A DNA stretch of 64,000 nt from an uncultured Paracoccaceae bacterium (GTDB lineage Bacteria > Pseudomonadota > Alphaproteobacteria > Rhodobacterales > Rhodobacteraceae): positions 248,001 through 312,000 of the forward strand of contig CANNFE010000002.1 in assembly GCA_947503775.1 (NCBI GenBank), in the 5' to 3' direction. Shown in pieces: positions 26,608 to 35,451 of the stretch. The stretch's first letter is position 1. The number at the start of each line of letters is the position of its first letter. The notes beneath the pieces are model-generated. The model searched no databases, had not been told where the DNA came from, and saw only the letters and a list, made by a program, of their open reading frames with translations. The position numbers and the translations under genes are program-made.

Positions 26608-27111
26608 ATGACGATGCGCAAGTCCTCGACCCGGCATGGCTTTGCCCGCGCCTCTGGCCTGATGCAGGGACAGATCCGGCGCGCGAGCGAGACGCGCGGC
26701 TTTGCGGTGGCCAAGCTGCTGACGCACTGGGCCGAAGTGGTCGGGCCGGATCTGGCCAGCAAGGCCGAGCCTGTGAAGGTCAGCTATGGCAAAGGCGGGA
26801 TCGGCGGGACGCTGACTGTTCTTGTGAAAGGGAGCCTTGCGCCGATCGTCGAGATGGAAAAGGAGCGGATCCGCGAGCGGGTGAATGCCTGCTATGGATA
26901 CGGGGCGATCAAGGCGGTGCGGATCACGCAGACCGCGCCGCACGGCTTTGCCGAGAGTGCGGCGCGGTTCGACGCAGCCCCCTTGAAGCCCAAGGCGCCG
27001 GATCAGACATTGCTTCGCAAAGCCGAGCGAAGTGCCGATGGCGTGGACGATCCGGGGCTGCGCGGCGCCCTTGAAAAACTGGCAGTGAACGTGCTGTCGA
27101 AAACGAGATGA
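26608..27111 (+). CDS. DUF721 family protein (DciA-like)
   Basis: 167 residues. The N-terminal half has FAKLLTHWAEVVGPDLASKA-like sequence (VAKLLTHWAEVVGPDLASK), then LTVLVKGSLAPIVEMEKERI, the DUF721/DciA core with a KH-like fold. DciA members help load the replicative helicase DnaB where DnaC is missing; the role here is inferred. It is followed 15 bases later by a DsbA-like gene and is divergent from mutY. Confidence 0.85.
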   Translation: MTMRKSSTRHGFARASGLMQGQIRRASETRGFAVAKLLTHWAEVVGPDLASKAEPVKVSYGKGGIGGTLTVLVKGSLAPIVEMEKERIRERVNACYGYGAIKAVRITQTAPHGFAESAARFDAAPLKPKAPDQTLLRKAERSADGVDDPGLRGALEKLAVNVLSKTR

Positions 27112-27126
27112 AGCAGGAGATCTTGG

Positions 27127-27789
27127 ATGTTGAAGCGTAGAGCGGTTCTGACCCTTGGCGGCGCGGCCTTTATCGGTGGCGGAGCCTATCTGCTGACCCG
27201 CCCGATGGCCGGGGATCAGACCTTTATCGGCGCGGTAGAGGCACAGGGAGCGGCGGATGTCGACACGTCCGGCATCATCGAGATGGTGCAGGGCGCCGAG
27301 GATGCGCCGGTGACGATCACCGAATATGCCAGCTTTACCTGCCCGCATTGCGCGACCTTTCATGCCAACCAGTATCCACAGCTCAAGGAAGAGTTCATCG
27401 ATACCGGCAAGGTGCGGTTCACCTATCGCGATGTCTATTTCGACCGTCCGGGCCTGTGGGCCGCGATGATTGCGCGCTGCGATCCGAACCGGTTCTTCGG
27501 TATTGTCAGCATGCTTTACGAGCGGCAGGGCGAGTGGACGCAAGGGGACGGCCCTGCGATCGCCGATAACCTCAAGCGGATCGGGATCGCGGCGGGCCTC
27601 GATGCGGAGCGGGTCGATGCCTGTCTGTCTGACGGTGACACCGCGCAAGCGCTGGTCGCCTGGTATCAGCAGAATGCCGAGGCGGACAATGTGCAGGCGA
27701 CGCCAACGCTCGTTGTGAACGGCGAGACGATGTCGAACATGTCCTACGAGGATCTCAAGGCCATCATCGAGGAGGAGCTGGGCAGCTAG
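27127..27789 (+). CDS. DsbA-family thiol:disulfide oxidoreductase
   Basis: 220 residues. A signal or anchor segment of about 22 residues (LKRRAVLTLGGAAFIGGGAY) is followed by a thioredoxin fold with active site TCPHCATFH near residue 75 and the cis-Pro region QATPTLVVNG. It is closest to the DsbA_4/'thioredoxin domain' type common in alphaproteobacteria, rather than classic DsbA. It should introduce or reshuffle disulfides in periplasmic proteins. It probably shares a transcript with the DUF721 gene. Its end overlaps lpxK by 4 bases, convergent. Confidence 0.88.
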   Translation: MLKRRAVLTLGGAAFIGGGAYLLTRPMAGDQTFIGAVEAQGAADVDTSGIIEMVQGAEDAPVTITEYASFTCPHCATFHANQYPQLKEEFIDTGKVRFTYRDVYFDRPGLWAAMIARCDPNRFFGIVSMLYERQGEWTQGDGPAIADNLKRIGIAAGLDAERVDACLSDGDTAQALVAWYQQNAEADNVQATPTLVVNGETMSNMSYEDLKAIIEEELGS

Positions 27790-28763
27790 AGGCCCAGCTT
27801 TTTCAGCGCCTCGTCCAGGGGATCGGGGGTCGCGATCGTAAGCCGCACCGGCAGCGTCAGGACCTGAGCGCGGAAGCCGTCCGGCAGGCGGACGGCATCC
27901 TTTTCCGTTGTCACAAGCTGCGCGTTCAGCCGTTTGGCGTCCGACAGAAGCCGGGTCATCAGCGGCTCGGTCAGCGCCTGATGATCGGCAAGCGGTTCGG
28001 CGTGGATGAGCTTTGCGCCGGTCTGGCGGAGCGTGGCGAAGAATTTCTCGGGATGGCCGATCCCCGCGAAGGCGAGGACGGGCAGGTTCTCCCACGGCAT
28101 GCCGGTGAGGAGCGGCTTGAGCTCTCCGGTGAGGTGCGGGATCGGCGCTGTCCAGCTTTCGGCAAAGGTCTGTTGAGCCGGATCCGGACCGATAGAGAGG
28201 ACGAGGTCGGCACGTTTGAGACCCGCCTTGACCGGCTCGCGCAGGGGACCGGCGGGCAGGCAGAGGCCGTTGCCGAACCCCTTGGCCGCATCGACCGTGA
28301 CAAGCGACAGGTCCTTGGCGACAGCGGGGTTCTGAAACCCGTCATCGAGCAGCAGGACGCTCGCGCCCGCGGCGGCGGCGGCGCGCGCCCCGGCGGCACG
28401 GTCCTTGGCGACCCATGTGGGTGCGAAGGCGGCGAGGAGAAGCGGCTCGTCCCCGGTCTCATCGGCGGTATGGGCCCTGGGATCGACCTCAATCGGGCCG
28501 TCGAGCGTGCCGCCGTAGCCGCGTGTGACGATGTGGGGCTTCGCGCCGGATTGGGTCAGCTTTTCGGCGAGGTAGATCGTGGTCGGCGTCTTGCCGGTGC
28601 CGCCTGCATTGAGGTTGCCGATACAGATCACCGGGATATCGGGGCGAACGGTCGGGGCCCTGGCGACGCGCCGGGCGGTGGCGGCGGCGTAAAGCGCGCC
28701 GAGCGGCTGGAGCGCGCGGGCCTGCAGACCGGGCGGGCGATACCAGAAGGCGGGAGCTTTCAT
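27786..28763 (-). CDS. lpxK: Tetraacyldisaccharide 4'-kinase LpxK
   Basis: 325 residues. A short N-terminal hydrophobic stretch precedes the P-loop GNLNAGGTGKTPTTIYLAE. ILSRGYGG-equivalent ITRGYGG appears as IVTRGYGG, with DEPLLLA and LLLDDGFQN following, all hallmarks of LpxK. It phosphorylates the 4' position of the lipid A disaccharide precursor at the inner membrane. Its ATG overlaps the waaA stop (28760-28763), so the two lipid A steps are coupled. Confidence 0.95.
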   Translation of the reverse strand: MKAPAFWYRPPGLQARALQPLGALYAAATARRVARAPTVRPDIPVICIGNLNAGGTGKTPTTIYLAEKLTQSGAKPHIVTRGYGGTLDGPIEVDPRAHTADETGDEPLLLAAFAPTWVAKDRAAGARAAAAAGASVLLLDDGFQNPAVAKDLSLVTVDAAKGFGNGLCLPAGPLREPVKAGLKRADLVLSIGPDPAQQTFAESWTAPIPHLTGELKPLLTGMPWENLPVLAFAGIGHPEKFFATLRQTGAKLIHAEPLADHQALTEPLMTRLLSDAKRLNAQLVTTEKDAVRLPDGFRAQVLTLPVRLTIATPDPLDEALKKLGL

Positions 28764-29971
28764 GTCTCAAGCGCCTCGACGGTCAGATCCACCAGACGAT
28801 CCGTGGTCTCGGCCCCTTCGGAGCCGAGGCTCCAGGCGGCGGTGGCCAGGGCTGCGGCGGTGTCGGGCGCAAGAAGGTCCTGGACGGCAAGGCCAAGGCG
28901 GGCGGGATCGAAGATCTTGCGGAAGGCGCCCGCGTTCAGAAGATGCTCATAGGCCGTGCCGAGCGCCTGGGGTCCCGCGATGATCGCGGATCCCAGCGCG
29001 GCGGCCTCTCGGGGGTTGGATTTGCCGTCGCCGGTGAAGGTGCCGCCCATCGCGACAATGGGGGCGATGCGATACCACAGGCCCATCTCGTCCTCGAGAT
29101 CGGCGACATAGACCTCGACCATGGGTTCGGGATCGTCGCCCCGGCTGCGCAGTCCGGCGGTGAACCCGGCAAGCGTCGCGATCTTCTCCATTGAGGGGGC
29201 GTCCTCGGGATCGTGCGGGGCGAGGATCAGGAGCAGCCGGTGGGTGTGGCCGCTGGCCGTTCGGTGGGCATTGATGCAGAGCCGCGCCTCTTGCAGGCCG
29301 ACGCCTGCGCCGAGCCAGACGGGACGGCCCGACAGAAGATCGGCGATGGCGGCGCGCTCGGCCTCCTGGCAGGGCAAGGCGGGGGCGCCGCGTTCGAGGA
29401 GGGATGCGGTTTCGATCCCGTCGGGTTCGGCCCCGGCCTGTTTGAGGCGCTGGGTTTCCTCTTCGTTGACGGACATGATCCATTCGAAGCTGCGCAGGGT
29501 GGCGCGGGTCAGGCCGGGGATCTGCGAGGTGCTCGAGATCTGGAGGCGGCCGATATCGGCCTCGACGAAGAAGCGGACCATCTCGCGCCGGGTGGAGCGG
29601 CTGACGAGGGCGGGCGACAGCGGGCCGCGGGACCAGATCAGGATGTCGGGCTGCCAGTGGTTGAGGAAGGCCTCGCCGCCCTCGACCGTCTCTTCTGGCG
29701 CGGCATCGAGGATCACGTTGGGCAGGTTTCGGCCGGGATAGGTGCCGGTCATGATGACGGTCGCCTCGGGCAGAACGTCGAGCAGGCGCTGGGCATAGGT
29801 CATCAGGCCGGGGCCGGCATCGGGCTCTCCGGCATGGGCCCAGATGACGGGGCCGAGCGTGGGGCGGGCCGGGCGGTCGTCGCGCGTGGGTTCGCGGCGT
29901 CCGCGATGGAGCGATTCAAAGAGCCGCAGCGCCGTTCCGGGCCGCCCGCGGGAGATTGGCCTGCGGGTCAG
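28760..29971 (-). CDS. waaA: 3-deoxy-D-manno-octulosonic acid transferase (KDO transferase)
   Basis: About 403 residues if translation starts at CTG 29971, which overlaps the stop of the DUF4170 gene (CTGA). No ATG, GTG or TTG is available near the expected N-terminus; the first ATG (LMTYAQRLL) would remove the start of the glycosyltransferase fold. Recognisable parts are VIWAHAGEP, TGTYPG, WQPDILIWSRG, QISSTSQIPG, the C-terminal GGTFTGDGKSNPREAAALGS and IIAGPQ, typical of WaaA. The usual N-terminal membrane anchor is short or absent. It adds KDO to lipid IVA. Start site uncertain. Confidence 0.82.
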   Translation of the reverse strand: MTRRPISRGRPGTALRLFESLHRGRREPTRDDRPARPTLGPVIWAHAGEPDAGPGLMTYAQRLLDVLPEATVIMTGTYPGRNLPNVILDAAPEETVEGGEAFLNHWQPDILIWSRGPLSPALVSRSTRREMVRFFVEADIGRLQISSTSQIPGLTRATLRSFEWIMSVNEEETQRLKQAGAEPDGIETASLLERGAPALPCQEAERAAIADLLSGRPVWLGAGVGLQEARLCINAHRTASGHTHRLLLILAPHDPEDAPSMEKIATLAGFTAGLRSRGDDPEPMVEVYVADLEDEMGLWYRIAPIVAMGGTFTGDGKSNPREAAALGSAIIAGPQALGTAYEHLLNAGAFRKIFDPARLGLAVQDLLAPDTAAALATAAWSLGSEGAETTDRLVDLTVEALET

Positions 29972-30213
29972 GTCCCGAGCTCTTCGGTTGGGGAGGCGGC
30001 GGTTTCCTCGTCGCGCAGCCGGTGAATATGGGCGATGAAATAGCGCATATGGGCGTTGTCCACGGTGCGCTGGGCCTCGGATTTCCAGGCGTTGTAGGCG
30101 GTGGCGTAGTCCGGGAACATGCCGACGATATGGATGTCGTCGACGTTCTTGAAGGCGTTCTTGGTCGGATCGATCAGCTCTCCGCCGAAGACGAGATGCA
30201 GGCGCTGGGTCAT
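29968..30213 (-). CDS. DUF4170 family protein
   Basis: 81 residues. The sequence MTQRLHLVFGGELIDPTKNA followed by IVGMFPDYATAYNAWKSEAQ and MRYFIAHIHRL is typical of DUF4170, a small family restricted largely to alphaproteobacteria and often located beside lipid A/KDO genes. Function unknown. It sits directly upstream of, and coupled to, the KDO transferase gene. Confidence 0.85.
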   Translation of the reverse strand: MTQRLHLVFGGELIDPTKNAFKNVDDIHIVGMFPDYATAYNAWKSEAQRTVDNAHMRYFIAHIHRLRDEETAASPTEELGT

Positions 30214-30303
30214 GGATGAGGCTCCGCTGGGTGAGTTTGGGCGACCCTACGGATTGGCCGGGAGGCGTCAAGGCGGGGCCTTGGCCGTCTTTGGGCCGGG
30301 CGC

Positions 30304-31073
30304 TCACATTTTCATGGCCTCGACGGTGGTGATCAGCTTGGTCTGGTCAACCTCGATCAGGCCGCGGCGCGGGCGGTCGAGATCGATGATGAGAAAGACG
30401 AGGATTACGATCAGGATCATCATCGCATAGATCGGAACGCCAGGCCGGACGCCCGAGATTGCGGAGGCGAAACCGATCACGCCGCCGAGCAGGATGAAAG
30501 TGCCAAAGAGCAGGAAGAGGACCAGTTCGGGGAATGCCTGTCGATGGCGGCATCGCGGCTGGAGAGCGCGTCGATCATGTCGTTGAGGCTGGCCGCGAAG
30601 GCCATGGCGACGGGGCCCCCGACCTCGCGCGCCTCGTCCGAGGCCAGCGTCCAGAGATTGCCGAAGATGGTTTCGGCGGCGCGGATCAACTCTTCGCGGC
30701 GGTCGAAATCGGCGGCGGAGACGCGGGCGGCTTCGACCCGGATGATGCCATAGCGGGAAAGCAGCGCCTTGGCCTCGTCCCGCCTCTCGTCGCTGAGCAG
30801 ATCGGTGCGCAACCAGGCAGTGCCGAGCGCGTTCGCCTCGTTCACGACTTCGGTTGAGCGCTGATCGTAGCGACCGAGGGAGAGCGAGAAGGTGAAACCC
30901 AGAAGGAGCGCCAGAAGACCGAGGAGCGAGCCCTGAACCGCGTTGGCCTGGCTCTTGCTTTCTTCGTTTTCGTTCATCTGGAGGCGCTTGCCGGTCACGG
31001 TCCCGAGAAGCATCGCGCCGACCATCAGGGCAAAGAGACCGAAGGAGACGAGATAGGAGGGGATGTCGTACAT
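30304..31073 (-). pseudogene. DUF4239-like membrane protein gene with a one-base frameshift
   Basis: The ATG at 31073 opens MYDIPSYLVSFGLFALMVGA, a membrane helix, then QGSLLGLLALLLGFTFSLSL and NALGTAWLRTDLL, typical of DUF4239-type proteins. The frame fails after SSRDAAIDR (near 30538), where the unshifted reading soon stops. One base later the alternative frame reads FPELVLFLLFGTFILLGGVI and continues to FLIIDLDRPRRGLIEVDQ, the conserved end, stopping at 30304. Restoring one G gives 256 residues, a normal length. Like tctA, this is a single lost G, so either inactivation or a base-calling error is possible. Confidence 0.75.
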
Positions 31074-31159
31074 GAGTTCACTCTGGGCCACGGGCTCGGC
31101 AACCTTTCGCTTATGACGCGTCCGATGCAAACAGCACAAGAGCGGTGATGCGGCAAGGC

Positions 31160-31930
31160 TTACGCGAGGCGGGCTGTGATCTCGGCGTGGAGGGTGGGAT
31201 TGGCGGCCACGATGCCGTCGGTCATCGCATCCTCGCTGTTGAAGCTGAGGGCGCGGTGGCGGCGGTCGGTGACGCGGGCGCCCGCCTCACTGGCGATGAG
31301 GGTTCCGGCGGCGATGTCCCATTCCCAGGTTGGGCGCAGGGTAATCATCGCATCGAACCGGCCTTCGGCCACAAGGCAAAGGCGATAGGCGAGCGAAGAG
31401 CGGAAGTGGCGGTCGATGGGCGGGGGGCCGTCTTTCCAGCGTTCGGGCACGAAGTTCGGTTTGGCGCCGAGGACCGTGGCGCCGTCGATCTCATTCCTGT
31501 CCGTGCAAGTGATGGGTTCGCCGTCCCGTGTCGCGCCCTGCCCCGCCTCGGCGGCATAGAGCCTGTCCCGCGCGGGCATGTAGACGGCGGCGGCTGTGAT
31601 CCGGCGCTCATGGGCGAGACCGATGGAGATCGCCCAGTCCTTGCTACCCTCGATGAAGGCGCGGGTGCCGTCGATGGGATCGACGATGAATTGGCTGTTC
31701 GTGACCTGCCTGCGGGCGGTATCCTCGGTTTCTTCGCTAAGCCAGCCATGGCGGGGACGCTCGTTCAGAAGGTGCTCGCGCAGGAAGACGTCGACCGCGA
31801 GGTCCGCTTCGGTGACAGGGCCCGCGCCGTCCCCTTTGTCGCGCACGCGCAGATCCGCGTCCTGAAAGAAGTCCATCGCAATGGCCCCGGCCCGGCGGGC
31901 GGCCTCTGTCAGAAGGTGGAGGTCAGTCAC
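31160..31930 (-). CDS. cysQ: 3'(2'),5'-bisphosphate nucleotidase CysQ (inositol monophosphatase family)
   Basis: 256 residues. The metal-binding motifs are in order: WLSEETED, FIVDPIDGTRAFIEG and TWEWDIAAGTLIASEAG. It removes the 3' phosphate from PAP/PAPS, by-products of sulfate assimilation and sulfotransfer, or a similar substrate. Its ATG overlaps by 8 bases the end of the pmbA-like gene, so they form a unit. Other inositol-monophosphatase-like activities cannot be excluded. Confidence 0.88.
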   Translation of the reverse strand: MTDLHLLTEAARRAGAIAMDFFQDADLRVRDKGDGAGPVTEADLAVDVFLREHLLNERPRHGWLSEETEDTARRQVTNSQFIVDPIDGTRAFIEGSKDWAISIGLAHERRITAAAVYMPARDRLYAAEAGQGATRDGEPITCTDRNEIDGATVLGAKPNFVPERWKDGPPPIDRHFRSSLAYRLCLVAEGRFDAMITLRPTWEWDIAAGTLIASEAGARVTDRRHRALSFNSEDAMTDGIVAANPTLHAEITARLA

Positions 31931-33272
31931 CGGCGAGGGTCAGGCTGTCGATCAGAAGTGAGGGGACCACGCGCGACAGCCACGTGCGCGCGTCGTTGGC
32001 GGGGATGATCCGGGCCAGCATCTCGGGCAGGGAGCCTGCTATGGTGCATTCGTTGACCGGGTAGGCGATCTCTCCGTTCTCGATCCAGAAGCCGGAGGCG
32101 CCGCGGGAATAGTCGCCGGTATTGGGGTTGATGGTCGAGCCGATCATGGAGGTGACCAGCAAGCCGGTGCCCATGTCGCGCATCAGATCCTTGCGGGATT
32201 TGTCCCCTTGGGTGAGCGCGACATTGGTCACGCTGGGGGCCGGGACGGAGGACGGGCCGCGCGCGGCGCTGGCGGTGCTTTTGAGGCCCAGCTTGCGCGC
32301 GGTCGCCAAATCGAGCGTCCAGCCAATGAGCGTGCCTTTGTCGATGATCTTGCGGGCCGCGGTCGGCAGGCCCTCGGCATCGAAGGGGCGCGAGGAGGGC
32401 ATGCGGGGGCGCAGGGGATCTTCGGTCAGGTCGAGGTGATCGGGCAGGAGTTGTTGGCCCTCGCGCCCCAGAAGCCAGGACGAGCCGCGCGCGATGGCGT
32501 TGCCGTTGGCCGCCTGCAGGAGGTGCCCGATGAGCGAGGAGGAGATGCGTTCGTCGAAGAGAACCGGGTAGGTGCCGGTCTTGGGCTTGCGTGCGCCGGC
32601 GCGTTCGGCGGCGCGGGTCCCGGCGGTGGTGCCGATCTCTGCCGGGTCACGCAGATCGGCGGCGAAGACGCGGTGGTCGCCGTCGTAGTCGCGCTCCATC
32701 CCCGTGCCGGTGCCGCTGATGGCGACGCAGGAAAGGCCGTTTTCGGTGCGTCCGTAGCCGCCTTCGAACCCGTTGGAGGCGGCCAGATGGATGGCGCGGC
32801 GGCCGTAGCCTGCGCTGGCGCCCTGCACCTGCGTGACGCCATCCACCGCCATCGCGGCGGTCTCGGCGGTGCGAGCGGCCTCTTCAAGCGCGGCGGGATC
32901 GGGTTCGGGGGCCGGATCGGTCAGCTCGAGCCCGGCGGCATCGCGCAGCTGCGAGAGCTGGGCGGGATCGGCGAGGCCGATATGGGGATCCTCGGGTGCC
33001 TCGCGAGCCATGGTGACGGCGCGGCTCGCCATCTCCTCGATCGTGTCGGGGCGGATGTCGGAGGCCGAGACGGTCGATTGCCGCTGGCCGATAAAGACGC
33101 GCAGGCCAATATCGATACTCTCGCTGCGTTCGGCCTGTTCGAGCGCGCTGGCGCGCACATCGACCGAGACGGAGGTGGCATCGATGGCCATGGCGTCGGC
33201 GGCGTCCGCTCCGGCGCGGCGGGCGGCGTCGAGAAGCTGGGCGGTGAGATCGGGGAGGGCATGTTGAGACAT
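31923..33272 (-). CDS. pmbA: TldE/PmbA family protein
   Basis: 449 residues from the ATG at 33272 (MSQHALPDL). Sequence features match the TldD/TldE-PmbA family: IDIGLRVFIGQRQSTVSASD near residue 60 and SMIGSTINPNTGDYSRGASG with FWIENGEIAYPVNECTIAG near the C-terminus. The HExxxH zinc motif that marks TldD is not present, so this is the TldE/PmbA partner. The TldD-TldE pair is a metalloprotease that trims ribosomal or bacteriocin-type peptides. No TldD gene is in this window. Confidence 0.88.
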   Translation of the reverse strand: MSQHALPDLTAQLLDAARRAGADAADAMAIDATSVSVDVRASALEQAERSESIDIGLRVFIGQRQSTVSASDIRPDTIEEMASRAVTMAREAPEDPHIGLADPAQLSQLRDAAGLELTDPAPEPDPAALEEAARTAETAAMAVDGVTQVQGASAGYGRRAIHLAASNGFEGGYGRTENGLSCVAISGTGTGMERDYDGDHRVFAADLRDPAEIGTTAGTRAAERAGARKPKTGTYPVLFDERISSSLIGHLLQAANGNAIARGSSWLLGREGQQLLPDHLDLTEDPLRPRMPSSRPFDAEGLPTAARKIIDKGTLIGWTLDLATARKLGLKSTASAARGPSSVPAPSVTNVALTQGDKSRKDLMRDMGTGLLVTSMIGSTINPNTGDYSRGASGFWIENGEIAYPVNECTIAGSLPEMLARIIPANDARTWLSRVVPSLLIDSLTLAGD

Positions 33273-33317
33273 GCGCAGGGAGGTAGCCCGGGGGTGGCAG
33301 GGCTGCAAGGGCGGCGA

Positions 33318-35363
33318 TCAGCCCTCGCGCAGGACGTCCAGAAACGCGGCGCCGAAGCGCTCGGCCTTTTGCGGGCCCATGCCGGGGATCTTCTCGAGCG
33401 CGCCCAGGCTATCGGGGCGGCGCTCAGCGATGTGGCGCAGGGTGGAAGTCGTGCAGGACATGTATTTGCCGGTGCCGTCCTCGCCGCGCGCCAGCGCCGA
33501 TTGCGCGTCGGTCAGCCGGTCGAATGCCTCGCCCTGGGGTTTGCCCGCCAGCTTGCGGCGGGCGGGATGGACGGGATCGGGCGCGGCGCCGGTGATGACC
33601 TCGAGGAACGCCGTGCCGTAGCTTTCCAGCTTTTTCGCACCGACGCCGCCGATGCGGGCCATGTCGTCCAGCGTCATGGGCCGCTTTTCGGCCATTTCGA
33701 TCAGGGTGCGATCGTTGAAGACGATATAGGCTGGGCCGCCCAGCGCCTCGGCGAGCGCGCGGCGCTTGGCCTTGAGCGCGGAGAGAAGCGGCGCGTTCTC
33801 TTCGCTGACCAGCTCGCGCACTTTGGGGCCGCGTCCCTTGGCGGCGGTGATCGTGTCGCGGCGCAGGGTGATGCTGGCCTCGCCCTTGAGGATCGGGCGG
33901 GCGGCCTCGGTCATCCAGAAGGCGCCATAGCGTTCGGGGTCGGGGCGGATCAGGTCAAGGCCCATCATCTGCCGGAAGATCGCCTGCCATTGGCGGCGGT
34001 CATAGTCCTTGCCTACCCCGAAGGTGGGCAGGCTGTCGTGATTGCGGGACGTGATCTTGTCGGTGAGCTGGCCGAGCAGGATGTCGATAAGATAGCCCGC
34101 GCCGAAGCGCTGGTCGGTGCGTAGGATCGCGGAGAGGGCCATGCGGACGGCTGTGGTGCCGTCGAACGTGTCAGGCGGGGTGTCGCAGAGGTCGCAATGG
34201 CCGCAGGGCTGCGCCGTCTCTCCGAAATAGCCGAGCAGCGTTGTGCGGCGGCAGGCGAGTGCCTCGGCCAGACCCAGAAGCGCGTTGAGCCGTCCGTGAT
34301 CGGCCATGCGGCGGTCGGGCGGGGCCGTGCCTTCGTCGATCTGAGCGCGGCGCAGTTTGATATCTTCTGGGCCGTAAAGGGTCAGCGTTTCGGCGGGGGC
34401 GCCGTCACGACCGGCGCGGCCTATCTCCTGATAGTAAGATTCGATTGATTTGGGCAGGTCGGCATGGGCGACCCAGCGGATATCGGGTTTGTCGACGCCC
34501 ATCCCGAAGGCGACGGTGGCCACGACGATCAGCCCGTCTTCGGTGGTGAAGCGGTGTTCGGTCTGGCGGCGCATCTCAGGGTCCATGCCGCCGTGATAAT
34601 GCGTCGCGGAATGGCCTGCCTCGCGCAGGGCCTGAGCCAGCGTTTCGGTTTTGGCGCGGGTGCCGCAATAGACGATGCCCGACCGGCCCTTGCGCGCCTC
34701 GGTGAAGTCGAGGATCTGCGCGCGGGGGCCGTTTTTGGCGGCAAAGGCCAGATGGATGTTGGGCCGGTCGAAGCCGTGCAGGAAGGTGGCAGGCGCTTCG
34801 CCGTCGAAGAGCTTTTCGATGATCTCGACCTGCGTTTCGGCGTCGGCGGTCGCGGTGAAGGCGGCGAGCGGGACGTTCAGACTGCGGCGCAGTTGGCCGA
34901 TGCGCAGATAGTCGGGACGGAAATCATGGCCCCATTGGCTGACGCAATGGGCCTCGTCCACGGCTATGAGTGTGGTATTCGCGCGGCGCAGCATCCGCTC
35001 GGTGCCGCCCGAGGCGAGGCGTTCGGGCGCTATGTAGAGAAGCTTGAGCCGCCCCTCTTCCAGCGATTGCCAGATGGCATCGGTTTCCTCTTCGGTGTTG
35101 CCGGAGGTCAGCGCGCCGGCCTCGACACCTGCTGCCTTGAGAGCGCGGACCTGATCGCGCATCAGGGCGATCAGCGGAGAGATCACAACCGTCACGCCGT
35201 CGCGGGCCAGCGCCGGAAGCTGGAAGCAGAGCGATTTACCCCCGCCGGTGGGCATGATGGCCAGCGTGTTGCGACCTTGGGTGACGGCGGTCACGATGTC
35301 TTCCTGACCGGGGCGGAAGGCGTCGAATCCGAAGACGTCTCGCAAAAGCGTGGCAGCGCTCAT
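33318..35363 (-). CDS. recQ: ATP-dependent DNA helicase RecQ
   Basis: 681 residues from the ATG at 35363 (MSAATLLRDVFG). Helicase motifs include FRPGQEDIV, Walker A MPTGGGKSLCFQLPAL, DEAHCVSQWGHDFRPDY, FTATAD and GRAGRDG. The zinc-binding RQC part has CRRTTLLGYFGE and CGHCDLC. Two HRDC-type domains follow (about 515-590 and 610-680, each with an IGGVGAKK/IPGMGPQK helix-hairpin-helix). It unwinds DNA 3'-5' in recombination repair. Confidence 0.95.
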   Translation of the reverse strand: MSAATLLRDVFGFDAFRPGQEDIVTAVTQGRNTLAIMPTGGGKSLCFQLPALARDGVTVVISPLIALMRDQVRALKAAGVEAGALTSGNTEEETDAIWQSLEEGRLKLLYIAPERLASGGTERMLRRANTTLIAVDEAHCVSQWGHDFRPDYLRIGQLRRSLNVPLAAFTATADAETQVEIIEKLFDGEAPATFLHGFDRPNIHLAFAAKNGPRAQILDFTEARKGRSGIVYCGTRAKTETLAQALREAGHSATHYHGGMDPEMRRQTEHRFTTEDGLIVVATVAFGMGVDKPDIRWVAHADLPKSIESYYQEIGRAGRDGAPAETLTLYGPEDIKLRRAQIDEGTAPPDRRMADHGRLNALLGLAEALACRRTTLLGYFGETAQPCGHCDLCDTPPDTFDGTTAVRMALSAILRTDQRFGAGYLIDILLGQLTDKITSRNHDSLPTFGVGKDYDRRQWQAIFRQMMGLDLIRPDPERYGAFWMTEAARPILKGEASITLRRDTITAAKGRGPKVRELVSEENAPLLSALKAKRRALAEALGGPAYIVFNDRTLIEMAEKRPMTLDDMARIGGVGAKKLESYGTAFLEVITGAAPDPVHPARRKLAGKPQGEAFDRLTDAQSALARGEDGTGKYMSCTTSTLRHIAERRPDSLGALEKIPGMGPQKAERFGAAFLDVLREG

Positions 35364-35381
35364 CTCGGGGCCTGTTTTTAT

Positions 35382-35405
35382 GGTTATCGCTCGATTGGGA
35401 TAACC
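35382..35405. promoter_or_regulatory. Short inverted repeat upstream of recQ
   Basis: GGTTATC (35382-35388) and GATAACC (35399-35405) are perfect 7-base arms around a 10-base spacer, 19 bases upstream of the recQ start and downstream of the Crp/Fnr gene. It could be an operator in the recQ promoter or a weak hairpin ending the regulator transcript. It has no T tract. Confidence 0.35.
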
Positions 35406-35451
35406 TTTCCCATACTGCGAATCCGTAAACAAGCGACATGGGGCCGCGTTT

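Noticed and set aside
32208-34124. Long plus-strand open frame of over 600 codons opposite pmbA and recQ
   Set aside because: It is antisense to two well-conserved genes and its composition (Gly, Ala, Arg, Asp) is that of a GC-rich shadow frame with no domain.
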